DNA of 64,000 nucleotides, from contig JASSKH010000035.1 in the NCBI GenBank assembly GCA_031763025.1, forward strand, positions 718,320 through 782,319. The letters are read 5' to 3'. Made by a program: the position numbers and the translations under genes. This stretch comes from Macrocystis pyrifera. Lineage: Eukaryota; Sar; Phaeophyceae; Laminariales; Laminariaceae. Shown one piece after another: positions 21,753-33,000 of this stretch. Numbering within the stretch: the stretch's first letter is position 1; every line of letters begins with the position of its first letter. The notes beneath the pieces were generated by a model. That model was given only the letters and a program-made list of their open reading frames with translations. It made no database searches and was not told where the DNA came from.

Positions 21753-22504
21753 AGGGCCGTTCCTAACGAACCGAAAAAAAAATCACGATTCGTGGCATTG
21801 TGGCATGACGAAAGATCACGATCCGTGACATTTCAATTCTAACGAAAAACGCCGAAAAATGTCACGTTTCGAGATATTTACAAATTGTAAAATTCGGATA
21901 TTTCAAATCAAACGATTTTTGCGGGTGGAGCCAACTCTCACGGGTAGGGCACGGCCAGGCCGGGCCGGACCGACCACGCCTGGCCGGACCCGTGATATGT
22001 TCGACTCACGGGTCAAACTATTACCCAGCCTGCGAGATTCCAATGTCACCGACGGTCAGCCATACCCGGTCCTCGGGACTCCATGTCGCAGACCGTCCGC
22101 CCGGCCTTGCCTGTCACATGCTCTGAAAATTTTCGCTTTTGTCATCGAGCTTTGGTTCCTCCTCCTCGAAATTTGGAGGCCACAACGTGCTCGTTAGCCC
22201 ACGCCCAGCGATGCCCGTGGGTAACCGCCCTCGTTCTCAAGCGCCGTACGAGGCAGAGTCTGACATGGGCCTATACCGTTCTTCGGATGTCGTTCGGTAC
22301 GCGTGGGGTGCGTAGTGACTTGACCAAGCGTATTTAGAGACACGACAAAAGTCACGAGTCGTGATTTGTTTCGGGAAAAACTGAAAGAAATGGCGTCATG
22401 AATCGTGCTTTTTTGTACACGATTATTATTCATGACAAACAGATCACGATTGAATACAAAAATCTCACGAATCGTATTTGCGTTTGTTCGTTAGGAACGG
22501 CCCT
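21753..22504. mobile_element. Non-autonomous TIR element, 752 bp
   Basis: Perfect 19-bp terminal inverted repeats (AGGGCCGTTCCTAACGAAC at 21753-21771, its complement at 22486-22504). Sub-terminal copies of TCACGA(T/A)TCGTG-like words lie at both ends, and there is a GC-rich palindromic centre (GGCCAGGCCGGGCCGG near 21951). Flanks are similar but not identical (GCACAGTA versus GCAAGTAA), so a target duplication is not proven. No transposase frame. Confidence 0.75.
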
Positions 22505-22769
22505 GCAAGTAAGTACCTGGTTGTCAAAGGCTCAAATGCATATACACACCCCAGGCGAGCCAATACCTTGACGTCAGAGGTTCCGCCACATAAACACATT
22601 GGAGTAAAAGCCGCACCTTTTCACCACTCTCTACCCTCACATATATACAGGGAGCATCTTAGCATCAAACCCCGGGCCGTATCTTAACGTCAGCGACTGC
22701 CTTGAAAGGCGAGCCATACCTACATTCCAGAAGAACCAGGCATACCAAATAATTCCTAGGCACATAGTA
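22505..22769. other. No supported feature
   Basis: Short unremarkable sequence. No domain, repeat or splice evidence recognised. Confidence 0.35.
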
Positions 22770-23169
22770 CGAAGCCCCAGGATATATACGAAACCGTCAG
22801 ATATCCCCAGACCAGTATCTAGCACAGGGTATCACGAGCAGGTCATCTTCGCACAAAAAAACACGGGCTGAAAATCCCCCGGAGTGTTCATCTCCTTGCG
22901 CTGTTCGGGACATCCACCGGGCGAACACACAGAACACACACCTTGCCACGGACCTGAAACGCACGATATCGGACCTGAACACCATGAACGAAAAGGCATT
23001 CAAGGAGCAGAAGAAGGGCGGTTGGGGAAGCTTGCGCCGTTCGTCGCCGGGGAAGGACACCTCCTCCGAAACCCCCTCCGACGCCAAAAATTACCAGGCG
23101 GAACGAGAGTACCCCACGCCCCCATTTGTTGGCAGAGAAGTACCGACGTCGTGCGCGATTTTAAGTTGA
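22770..23169 (+). CDS. Probable coding exon, coiled-coil, 3' terminal
   Basis: The plus frame is open from just after a TAG at about 22767 to a TGA at 23167-23169. From about 22908 the translation is strongly protein-like: RDIHRANTQNTHLATDLK, then RTISDLNTMNEKAFKEQKK with heptad-like spacing of Leu/Ile/Met. A basic/Ser-rich piece (GGWGSLRRSSPGKDTSSETP) and a polar tail ending in CAILS follow. An ATG in good context (ACCATGA) lies at 22984, but coding character extends upstream of it, so an internal acceptor upstream is more likely. No family is recognised and partner exons were not found. The opposite frame is also open but has poorer composition. Confidence 0.4.
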
Positions 23170-23498
23170 TAGAAAGTCTTTTAATGTGAACAAACAAAAC
23201 AGCAACGACCGGCAGCAACACGACGACAACAACATCAGCAACAACAACGTTGCTGGAATGAATGCCTTACATTTGTGTGAATGCGCCGTGGGGCGGCCAA
23301 ACCAATACCCGAGAAAATGTCAACCCGAGGCGAACTCAAAGGTAGGCGGGCGCATTATATATAAGTAAGCCCGGGGCGTTCTCAAAGATTTTTTGCATCC
23401 CCGGCGGGGGTTCTTCGGGAGGGGGGCGTTCATAGAGGATATTACGGTATTCATGCATGTATTAGGCACACATACTGCTGCTATAATGAGCTTGGACG

Positions 23499-23692
23499 GT
23501 GCTGCCGGTTCTTTTCCGGTCAAGCGGTTACCCCGGCGTTTTTTTCCCTTGTTTTGCTGGTGACCGGTTAACTAACCGTCTAAGACCGAACGAAGAGAGG
23601 TTTATTTCCCGAAAAACCCGATACTCGAACACGCCTGCTTGGTTTCCAAAACCGGATAAAACCGTTTTATTTTTGAAGTTGCCCACCTCTAT
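23499..23692. repeat. Fragment related to the 12243-13541 TIR element
   Basis: Contains ACCGGTTAAC, CCGGATAAAACCGG and ends TTGCCCACCTCTA, matching the right terminus and sub-terminal region of the 1.3 kb TIR element. The opposite end is not evident. Confidence 0.55.
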
Positions 23693-23811
23693 TAACAGTC
23701 ACTACGTGCAGTTATGTGTTCAGCGATTCCCGACATTGACACCATTGCGCATGAAGAACAAATTTTCCACTTTGAGCACATAACAATGGATACAAAAACA
23801 AGAAGATAGGA

Positions 23812-23882
23812 AACAAAGTGGTGATACCGGAAGTCGAACCCGAAAATCATAGAACGTGAACCTTGTATTGTCGTGGTAACCA
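23812..23882 (-). repeat. tRNA-like fragment
   Basis: The minus strand gives TCGGGTTCGACTTCCGG, a pairable T-arm with a near-consensus B-box. The acceptor halves do not match, so it is read as a tRNA-derived relic. Confidence 0.4.
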
Positions 23883-23928
23883 TACTTGGGGACGGGCGGG
23901 TACTGTATCAATGATATTTCTGGCTAAT

Positions 23929-24208
23929 TGTTTATGTTCAAGGTCGGGACAGTTTGTATCCCTCGCTAGGTTGGCCTATTGAGCAGGTACTCTTTGGTAC
24001 TCACGCGTGTTGATTGCTTGGAGATAGAAGAAGAGAAGCTGTATTCCTTTTGAGCACCACGCGAGACTGGGAGCAAGGCTCGTGCCTCGCCGGAAAACCC
24101 TTGGTTTTCCATCTAAGATACGCTTCCCAAGTACTGCAAAAACGATCCCAATACCTGTAGCCAGGTAATTACCGGCCTTTCTGCATCATGCAATGCAATA
24201 CCATAACA
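23929..24208 (-). mobile_element. Solo-LTR-like insertion, family E copy 2
   Basis: Inverted copy of 10980-11257, 280 bp. The minus strand starts TGTTATGG and ends CATAAACA. Shared internal landmarks are GTACTTGG(A/G)A(A/G)GCGTATC, TTAGATGGAAAACCA(G/A)GGG and CTTCTTCTAT. Flanks are CTAAT and CTAGC, only partly alike, so no exact target duplication. Confidence 0.6.
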
Positions 24209-25904
24209 CTAGCCCACTCTGATGAGCCGTATACGCGCAAATATGGGAAGTTCGTGGAATCGGGGAAGAACATCAGTCGAAGATGCGGCTCATCAAAGGC
24301 ACCCCCACAGCTCTGAACGGCAAAGTTACAACACCGAAGTGGCGTCATCGCGGTGATGTACGAGACGCATTGGACAGGACTCTCCCGACCGTCCTGGGCG
24401 CGGGAAATGGGCCTTCAGCTCTCTCGCCACGAACGTTGCGGTACTGGGCCGGCGCCCCGAACCTGTACCGCCAAACCAACCACCTGTACCGCCGGATGCG
24501 AAATGGCGCGGCACAATGGGACTTTTCTCGGAGTTACGGCGAGCGGTTCCTGGCACCCGGCTATGAATAAAAAAATATATTGGGAGGCGGGACCAAAAAA
24601 GTATATTGGGACACTCCGGTGTACAGGGGGGTGTAATACCATAGCAATTCCAATATATACACAACAGACCAGCTAAAAACCGCAGTATCTACGTACTGTA
24701 CACTATACCCTGCTTATAGAAATCACGTTCCAGACTAAAGGCTTTAACCCCAAGAGACGGGGATTTAGGGGAAGTATACCCGCACTCCCCAAGTATGGGT
24801 ACGGCCTTGGATACACAACAGCACCACCATGCAGCGCTTCTGATAAGCTGATTGGCTGAACACTGGTAGCAAAGAGCATGGACACCATGGAGAGCATATA
24901 AGGAGCGCCGTTGATGCAGAGGAAGCGGGCAGAAATTCACATAATTCAAGGGGTCTGCGTCTGACGACACCCGCTCATTGAGGCCAGTCCAAGGCCTCGA
25001 TGATAATTGTCTACTGTAAGGAAGGAGGGAAATTATGGTTGCACTCTTCTTGCCATAAAACAATAGGCATGCGTAGTGGCGAGCGGAGAGAAGTGCTTGC
25101 TCTGTGATACCAGATCTGAGTTGATCAAAACGGTTCGAGCCGAAGTAGTACAACATAATACTCACTCGCAGTGCAAAACATACACTATTTTGGTATACTA
25201 TTAGTATACTTCGTATACCTGGTAGTAGTATTAATTGACACAGGAGGAGTATACAGCAGTAATAATAGTACCTTGATACGATACGTACGCAGTATTATAC
25301 GACATGGCACACCAGATACATGTACACCAAGAACTATAATATTAGTGTGATACGTGGTATGATTCGAAATAAGATGTAAATCTACACTCAGGCTCTTTTA
25401 CCAGGTCGAGTGTGCGTGTGCGTGGACGATCGGTCTCACTGCACAGAGCTTTCAATACTCACCGCGTGCGGTGAATTTTATAAATTTTGAAATACGTCAG
25501 CTGTGAGTTCGACTGATTAAATAGTTGATACTCAACTTTGCAAGCTGCGTAATACGCCTCGTCTATATTCCATTTTTACCTAATTTTACAATTATTGTGA
25601 TAAACCGAGCGCGCGTATTCTCGGTGAATTTTAAAACTTCAAAATAAAAGCTCGGCTGAACTCGACACGGTATTTCGGAATTCTACCGCATATAGGCCCG
25701 AGGGACCAGGAACTGTTAAGTCGGCATTGGACATACCGCACTGCTTGTACTGCTGTAGCATTTAGTGCTGCTGTGGCGTACTCGCTGCAGACGACTAGTT
25801 TACCGATCATCGACTTCACAGCTGGGTAGCATATAATAATAGCTATCCTCAATACCAGGTACATATTAGGTGTTTCTTGTTGGCGCGCCAGGACGGCCAC
25901 TGAA
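24209..25904. other. No supported gene
   Basis: A 95-codon plus frame starting with ATG at 24283 (MRLIKGTPTALNGKVTTPKW) overlaps open minus frames of similar quality. No domain, splice or conservation evidence favours one. The rest is AT-rich with many TATACT/AGTACT words. Confidence 0.35.
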
Positions 25905-26115
25905 ACATCATGGGCTCTCCATTCTCATGGGTTACCCATTGGCTACCCATGGCTCTCCATTCTCATGGGTTACCCATTGGCTACCCATTATCTACCCATG
26001 GGCTACCACTGAAGTATCATGGCCTGCCCATAGACTACCTATGGGCTACCCGTGGGTACCCATGGCCTACCCATGGACCCATAGGTAGCCCATGGGCTGC
26101 CTATGGGACATGGGA
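25905..26115. repeat. TACCCATGGG-rich tandem/palindromic tract
   Basis: About fifteen degenerate copies of a 10-12 bp partly palindromic word (GGCTACCCATGG, GGGTTACCCATTGG), with one longer exact duplication (CTCCATTCTCATGGGTTACC at 25917 and 25956). It reads open in several frames because of the repeat. A similar CCCATGGAAG-like tract ends the window (63888-63990). Confidence 0.75.
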
Positions 26116-26181
26116 CACCTAGGAAATGCCCCTGAAAGGAGTGAAAAAGTGTCTACCGGATATGCCAATAATTCAGCAGAG

Positions 26182-26598
26182 AACACTGGATTTTAAAACT
26201 TGAGAAAATGACACTTAGTTGAGAAAAAAACGTCTAAGCGGCTAACTTCTTCAATTCGTAAAATAATTCAAGTCTGATAGGCTCAAAAACTATGTACTCT
26301 TCAACAGCAACCGAACGCACTTACTCTTGATAAAATCGAACGAGTACAGCCGGAGTTACAGCAAAAACAACATATTTACCGCGGATTTTTCATTTTTCGC
26401 TTCAAACGATTGTTTTTGCCGTACCTCCGGCTGTGCTGGTTCGATTTCATTAAAAGTAAGTGCGTTCGGTTGCTGTTGAGGAGTACATAGTTTTTGAGCC
26501 TATCAGACCTGAATTATTTTACAAATTGAAGAAGTTAGCCGCTTAGACGTTTTTTTCTCAACTACTTGTCATTTTCTCAAGTTATAAAATCCAGTGTT
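26182..26598. mobile_element. Foldback element with 189-bp inverted arms
   Basis: Left arm 26182-26370 begins AACACTGGATTTTA and ends GCAAAAACAA. Right arm 26410-26598 is its complement with scattered mismatches, leaving a 39-bp AT-rich loop. Arms of equal length and no coding frame fit a foldback element or long-hairpin MITE. No flanking duplication was identified. Confidence 0.8.
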
Positions 26599-27528
26599 AT
26601 AGGCGTTGACTCTAGGGTCCTTGTCATCGCAAGTCGGTACTGTGTTACGTGACGTGCAGTAGCAAGTATACCAGGTCCCCGTCCCTTGATAGTACCGCCT
26701 TCGTGCCGGCAAGTCCGCGTCTCCCCGGACCAGGGGTCCTTTTAGGTGTTGCGCTGTTGCGCCAGAGCAACATTTCCCGCGAAACCACTCATATGCGCAC
26801 ACGCGCCAAAGGCGTGTTGCAGCTTCAACACGCCATTATAACTGCGCAACATGTATCGACGCAGACGAAAAAGTTATTGCGGAACCTTTTGAGCCGTAGG
26901 CGAACAACACTTGGTGGTAGTTTTCTTCGCCGCAGGCTCGAAACATTTCAGCCTGTTTTCGCCGCAGTATTGTGTAGTTTTGAAACTACTTTTTTTCAAT
27001 TGCACCAGTCATTTTGGGGCAAATAACTTCGAACAGTACTTATACTCACATACCCGTATGGCATACGTTTTGGTCCTCTAAAACGGTTTGAACGATCCGT
27101 CAAAATGCTTATCTGACGGGTCTTTTCCGGGGTTTCCAGCAGCCCCTGCGCGAGGAGCTGCCTCCCGCGGCCCGCCGGGGGCCCGCTACGTGCAACAAGC
27201 TCCCGGCGGCGTTTATTCAAACCCTTCCCTGGACCCTTTCGGGTTACCAGACACCCCGATGTGTACCCCCCGTCACATGCCACGTATACCCTTAATAATA
27301 TATCAACTGTGCTCGGGACTATGTCCCACAATTACGCGAAAAATAATGTGCACACGAACGGCATCTTAACGCAGGCCCGGGGAGACATCGACAACAGCGG
27401 AGACAACAAAGCCCGTATGTGTCAACATGACATTCCTTCTTTCGCTTCAATCTAAACCGCCGGCTCTCCATTCCCGACCGATGCATTGACCTGTCTGAAT
27501 TCAGGGTGGTGCATCAATCGACAGCGGG
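26599..27528. other. Upstream region of the GDPH gene; nothing certain
   Basis: No clear exon, TATA box or repeat. Short frames with no domain are open on both strands. The promoter of the gene starting at 27529 presumably lies here, but no element can be named. Confidence 0.35.
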
Positions 27529-30031
27529 ATGATGGTCAACTCTTTCGGGGTCACCTGCGGGGTATTTTCCCTGTGCGTGCTGTTACGTGCGGTTTATACA
27601 GGAGCCGACGAAGGGGTCTGTAGGTGTAATTTCGGCTTGATCTCACTCGTTACTAGGCCTACCGCCGCAGCTGACCTTGCAAGATGGGAAGCAAGTGCCA
27701 AGAACACCTGTTTTACCCCGATAGTCGACAACTGTGAAGAAAACTGCACGTGTTTCTGCCCGATACAAGGTATTGACACCACACTTTTGTACCCTGACGG
27801 TCGTCCTCTCGTCATCTGCACCGATGGAAACGACGGCGAGCCGCGTTGCGTAGGTGAGAATGGCCGTCTTGGGAACAGAGACGATTAAAATAGACTGGCT
27901 GTACAGTGTCCTTAATTTTTTATTCGTTCTTATTCTTACAAGAAAGCGCTGTAGTACATACGTAGTGAGAATAGGTGTGCGTCGCAATATTTATAACCTC
28001 GCAGATCGTCAGAACTGTATTGTTTTTTTTGTTGTGTCATCACTTTTTTCTTCTCAGCTTTTCGAAAAAAAACGGTCGTCACAGGTTTCTTCCCTCTCCC
28101 TCCCCCCGGTGCGTACCTTCTTTTTTTATTGCGCACAGGGTTCAGCCTTCCCACGACTCGTGGATTTTCTGCGAATTTTGCTAAGTTACGCTCTCGTGCT
28201 TGCCGCTATTCTTCTTTCAGGCAAAGAAAACTCCCTAGAAGGACGAATGTGCACTCGGTAAAAAATGAACCCACGTAATGGATTGTGGTAGGCACGAGGA
28301 TCATCTACCGACCTACCCGAGACGTCGGCGCCAGGCTGGGCTGACCGCCCGTAGGCACTACCCCAAGGAGCACCGCAGTAACTTCCTTTATAGAGTAAGC
28401 AGGAGTACGATACCCGATGTGCAGCAGTATAACACGGCAAACAGAGCAAACAGTACACCTACAGCACAGACCCGTGTCGACGAGACTGTATTTCGTATTC
28501 TAAGCGTGTCGCAATACATACATGAACTATACAGAACAGGGAAAATATGTTTTCGGCTGACGCCGCTCTCTCGGCGAAGTATATCTAAGGCCTTGTTATT
28601 GGCCGCCGCCGATATTGGCTGTTGATTGATTGCACCAGAGGTACCTGGCAGTAAGAAGTTGGAAGGTGTGGACAGATGCGCAGACAGTATTATGGGTATT
28701 AGAATTAGTGTTCGGTATCGTATGTAGAATTCCCGATATAGTTTGCGATATTTTTGGGATATATCGATATCGATATCGAGAGTATTCTCGAGATATATCG
28801 ATATATCGTAGCTTGTATTATCGCATGACACATCGCAGATATCGAGATTATGCGATACATCGCATGATATAAGATACGATTTTGCGTGTAAATACACATC
28901 ATAGGTACTGTAGTGTACCAAAGGGGTGACGTGTGTGTTGGTTCGGGTCCAGATTCCAGAAAAAAGCCTGAAACAAACGCATCAGTATACAAACTGACCG
29001 TAGAAAACGCCAGGCACTTTGATAAACAAGATTACTTCGTGTATACTGGTATGTTGCATGCACAACAATAGTTCGACGCAAATGGACGCGAGAGAAGTAA
29101 ACTTCACTGTTCAAGGAAATGCTGAACGTTTCTCGCGATTGACACGAAGGCGCGCACGGTGGTGGGGAGAGGAGAGAGAGGTGCCTGTTCTGTGACCCCG
29201 GATATGATCTACAAAGGGAGGGAGCTCGACAATGTAGTGCACAGAAAATACGCATCGTAAATGAGACGGGGGATAAAATAAAACAGCAATATCTATCGCA
29301 AATAACAAGAGAATGAACGTTAACTTAATATTCCTGCAATATGTAGTTTTTGCATCAATCGGATAGGTGCTTACCAGTCAACATCAATATCGACGTTTGA
29401 CATGAAACTCTAGCTGCAGCTAGAGACTGCATGTACCGGCGGATGCTGGACCCTGTGCTGTGCCACGACGGCGTTCTTCCGGAAGCAACTGGGCGTGTTA
29501 TTGTGGATTGTGGGCTCTCTCGGCAGAAGGGCGGCGGGGTTTCGTTCAAGTTGTGTTTGCCTGCTGTAAGCGGAAACCTCGTGCACCGGGTGTGGCGCCG
29601 CTCAACCTTGCCACGAGGCGCGGGAGCAAAAGTAGAGATGGTGTTGTTGTTCTTGCATTGTTGTCCAGTAGTGTGCCCGAAAAGACTGAGGTCAAGGGGC
29701 CTCTCATCCTTCTTCCCCGTGACCCTGGAAAACCATCCAAACATATATTTATGCGACCCATTCGGGAAAGCACAAAACCCACCGCATATTCCCGTAGGAA
29801 AATTTGCAGCCACATAAACCACACCAATCAGCCAACATAATACTTCAGACATTTTTGCGCGACCGTGAACACCTGCTACGTCCTACAGCCTCCCCATTCG
29901 TGGCACACTGTCATGATCATAGTATCAATGCCGTACTACCGTAGGTCTAATATGTCTGTGGCGTAGCTTTTTGACCACATAACTGGTTGTGCTAGATGTC
30001 GACGGGTAGAAAGAACGGTTTAACGTGAAGA

Positions 30032-30064
<33 letters not shown>

Positions 30065-33000
30065 AAACAACATATGCATGGACGTTGTACGTACTGAAGA
30101 ATTACAATACACATGGTGCAGTCTATGCATGGATGAATACGTACGTGCAGAGCAGGAACAATTTCGGTATATACGTATACAGAGTACTAGCATACGTCAG
30201 AGTAACTCAACCGTTTGCGCGGTCCAGACCAACATTCCATAGCAAACGTGGGTGAGTGAATACGCGATTATGATTTCGGGCTAGATTGGGGCCGGGCAAA
30301 TTGCGGTTGGCCGCTTCTCTGTATTGGCGAGAAGAGTGGCTTCGTGGTGGTGGTGTTAGCTAGCTGGCTCGGCGCGGGAGACAGCGAGCAGCCAAACCAT
30401 AGGCAGCGCCGGGCGCGCGTTGCAAGGGCTCCTAGCTTTTTCATGGTGAGATTATTCGCATTGTGTCTACACCGCTGTATGGGCTGGGCGTAAATAATAT
30501 ATATATATAGTAACCCTAACCACTATTAATAGTATCAAGACAGCATACCACCCGTCGAGCATAATAACGTTAATGGGTATCATCTGTAATGAGCACGTCT
30601 AGCGTGGCGGCGGTGCCGCCACCACCACTGCCCCAGATATGATGGTATTGTATGGGTAAACGATGAGTGCACGTAGTGATGGGTCAGGGTTTTCGTGGGA
30701 TGCTGCATGATGAGGCGTGGCGGCGGAAGTATACAAGGCATCAACCAAAAATAGGGCATTTCACTCACAAGCTATTAATAATCTTCTCGTATTATACCTG
30801 ATACCACACAAGCGTGCCGCCACTAGCTCTGTTATAAGAAGCAGGGTACCATAAGAACACGAGACAAGCTGAGCTTCTCGAATGAATAGAAGAACTTCGG
30901 ATACGTAGATTGGTAGGAACGAGTGACCTGTGTTGTCTCCGGCGTCACGTGCGTTCGTCCTGTTTCTGCAGTCTTTTCGGGCGTTTGCGTTGACAGGCAA
31001 AGTCAGGTGGTTGACAGTCCCGGCATCTGGTGTGGCCGACTACTGTCTATATTTCAGTATCGAAAAAGTGATCGTTCCAGCCATTTATAGGTACAATTGA
31101 ATCCAAACGTCGGTGAGACGGAAGTTGAACAGCTGATAATAGGTGTACCTCGGCCGTTTGAGCCATTCGTACGTACGATGGAGCGCAGGCCAAATATCAG
31201 GCGGCGCCAGGAAGCTTTTTCCGGGGCACAATGCGCAGTGTACCTATTAATGGCCCAAAAGGCATAGGTATACCTAATTTTGGCCGATGCCCATATTAAT
31301 AAGTGCTGGACCTTATCCACACTTACTTAATCTAGCATATACAACACACACCCGACACAGACTGCCAACTTCTACTGTAAAACCTACCGTACTTTAACCT
31401 CCTGGGAGGGCGGGCGGGCTTTTCTTTCAACTCGCCGACCTCCAACCGAATGCCAGACCCCTGATCGTCACTAGTAGAATACCGGCTGGTGTTCTTCCTC
31501 ACTGTCTCAACCCTTCCCAGCCTGTCTTCTCAGTTCAACCAACTTTACCCGTCGTCATCTCTGTGACCCTCTTGCCCATCCCCTCTGTTCAGGCACGCCA
31601 ACGATTCAATACCTCTCCACAAACCCCAGCTTTCCTCCGTTCAATCTTCCACTTTCTGTTGCTCATGAATCTGGAATTATTATAAGTGCCGGACCTTATC
31701 CACACATAAACCATGATAGTTTGCATATATACGAAGTAACCCCCCCCCCCGATATAGACTGTCAACTTCTACTGTAAAATCTACCATACCTGAATCCCAC
31801 CGCACAACAGTATCTTCATTTTCTGTGTGCTACCAATCCACTATGTATGCCTTTACTCACATACCACCCCCAAACCTATACCACACATTGATATTTGTTT
31901 CTTACTCCGCCTCCTCCCCATTTAGTCCCCTGTCCTGACTGAATTCCTCCGGCCACTGCATTAAAGGCTAAAAAACTCTTGAACCCCTACCCTCCTCCTC
32001 GCTTGTCGCTTTTACGTAGATCATGAAGACATCTCTCTTCCACCTTCTCTGACATTGAGTTTCCACTATCGCCACCCCTCCTGCTGCAATTCTCCTTGCT
32101 CCTCCAATCATTCCCGGATGCAAGGCATACTCTCCTCGTACCAACCCTTGCCTTCCCATTCAATCCCTTAGTGACACCGTGGCCTGGTTACGAGTCTACA
32201 CTCTCCATCTACTCCCGTCTGCGTATGTAGCAAGAGGACGGCTTACGTCCAAGCTGGGATACAGTAGCATCAATCCGAGCATCACCTCAAATCCGCCGGC
32301 CTCCCCCCTGAAATGTGAAACGGTCGGTGGTATACTATCCCAATTGAATTCACTCGCACCAACCACCTTTGTTTTGCGTGAAACCACTTCTCCGTACTTC
32401 TTATCTCCGTTTGATCCTCTGAACAAACGCTCCACCCGATCAGCACACCGCCACGATTCGGGCGTTGGCAACTGTACCATACCACAAAGAACAACTCTCA
32501 CGTCGCCCCTCCAAAATATTTGTGGATTTTACCGTCGTCGTATGCAAGCATGTCAGATGCACGAACCGAAAACGAAGCAAATACGAAACCGCTAGCACCA
32601 ACCATATCACTTTACCCCCTTCCCCCCACTCTGGAACAATTGACAATCCCTGTTTCGACATAACCCACGAAATTGGACACCCACCCCTTGAGGTCCCCCC
32701 TTCAGTGCACTCTCTCTCGCAATGCCTGCCTTCACGGAGTTTTTCATGAAATGCTTCATCGGCAATTCTAATCCCACTCGGCGTTGAAAATGCTGTACGG
32801 CTACCAATTTCCCTCCAACCGTCGACGCTTTGTTTCCACGGGACATTTACAGATACGCCATATTCGGCGCGAACTCTCTCGCCACCGCCTACTCTCCCTA
32901 CTCCATGTCCAAATATACGCTTCTATACACATCAACTAAACGCCACTGCGTCCACAGAACCCAGGCAGTTTTATAAGTGACGTTTGTCGAAGGAGCCGCT

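Larger units (their letters stand above)
27854..31967. other. Intron 1 of the GDPH gene, first part: repeats only
   Basis: Holds a weak family F copy (28095-28340), a GATATCG-rich tract (28735-28880), family B copy 3 (29570-29960) and an (ACA)n microsatellite. No sense-strand exon that would join in phase was recognised. Confidence 0.5.

Noticed and set aside
23812-23882. True tRNA gene on minus
   Set aside because: The T-arm pairs but the acceptor 3' strand has no matching 5' strand.
30510-30525. Telomere-like CCCTAACC
   Set aside because: A single occurrence, not an array.
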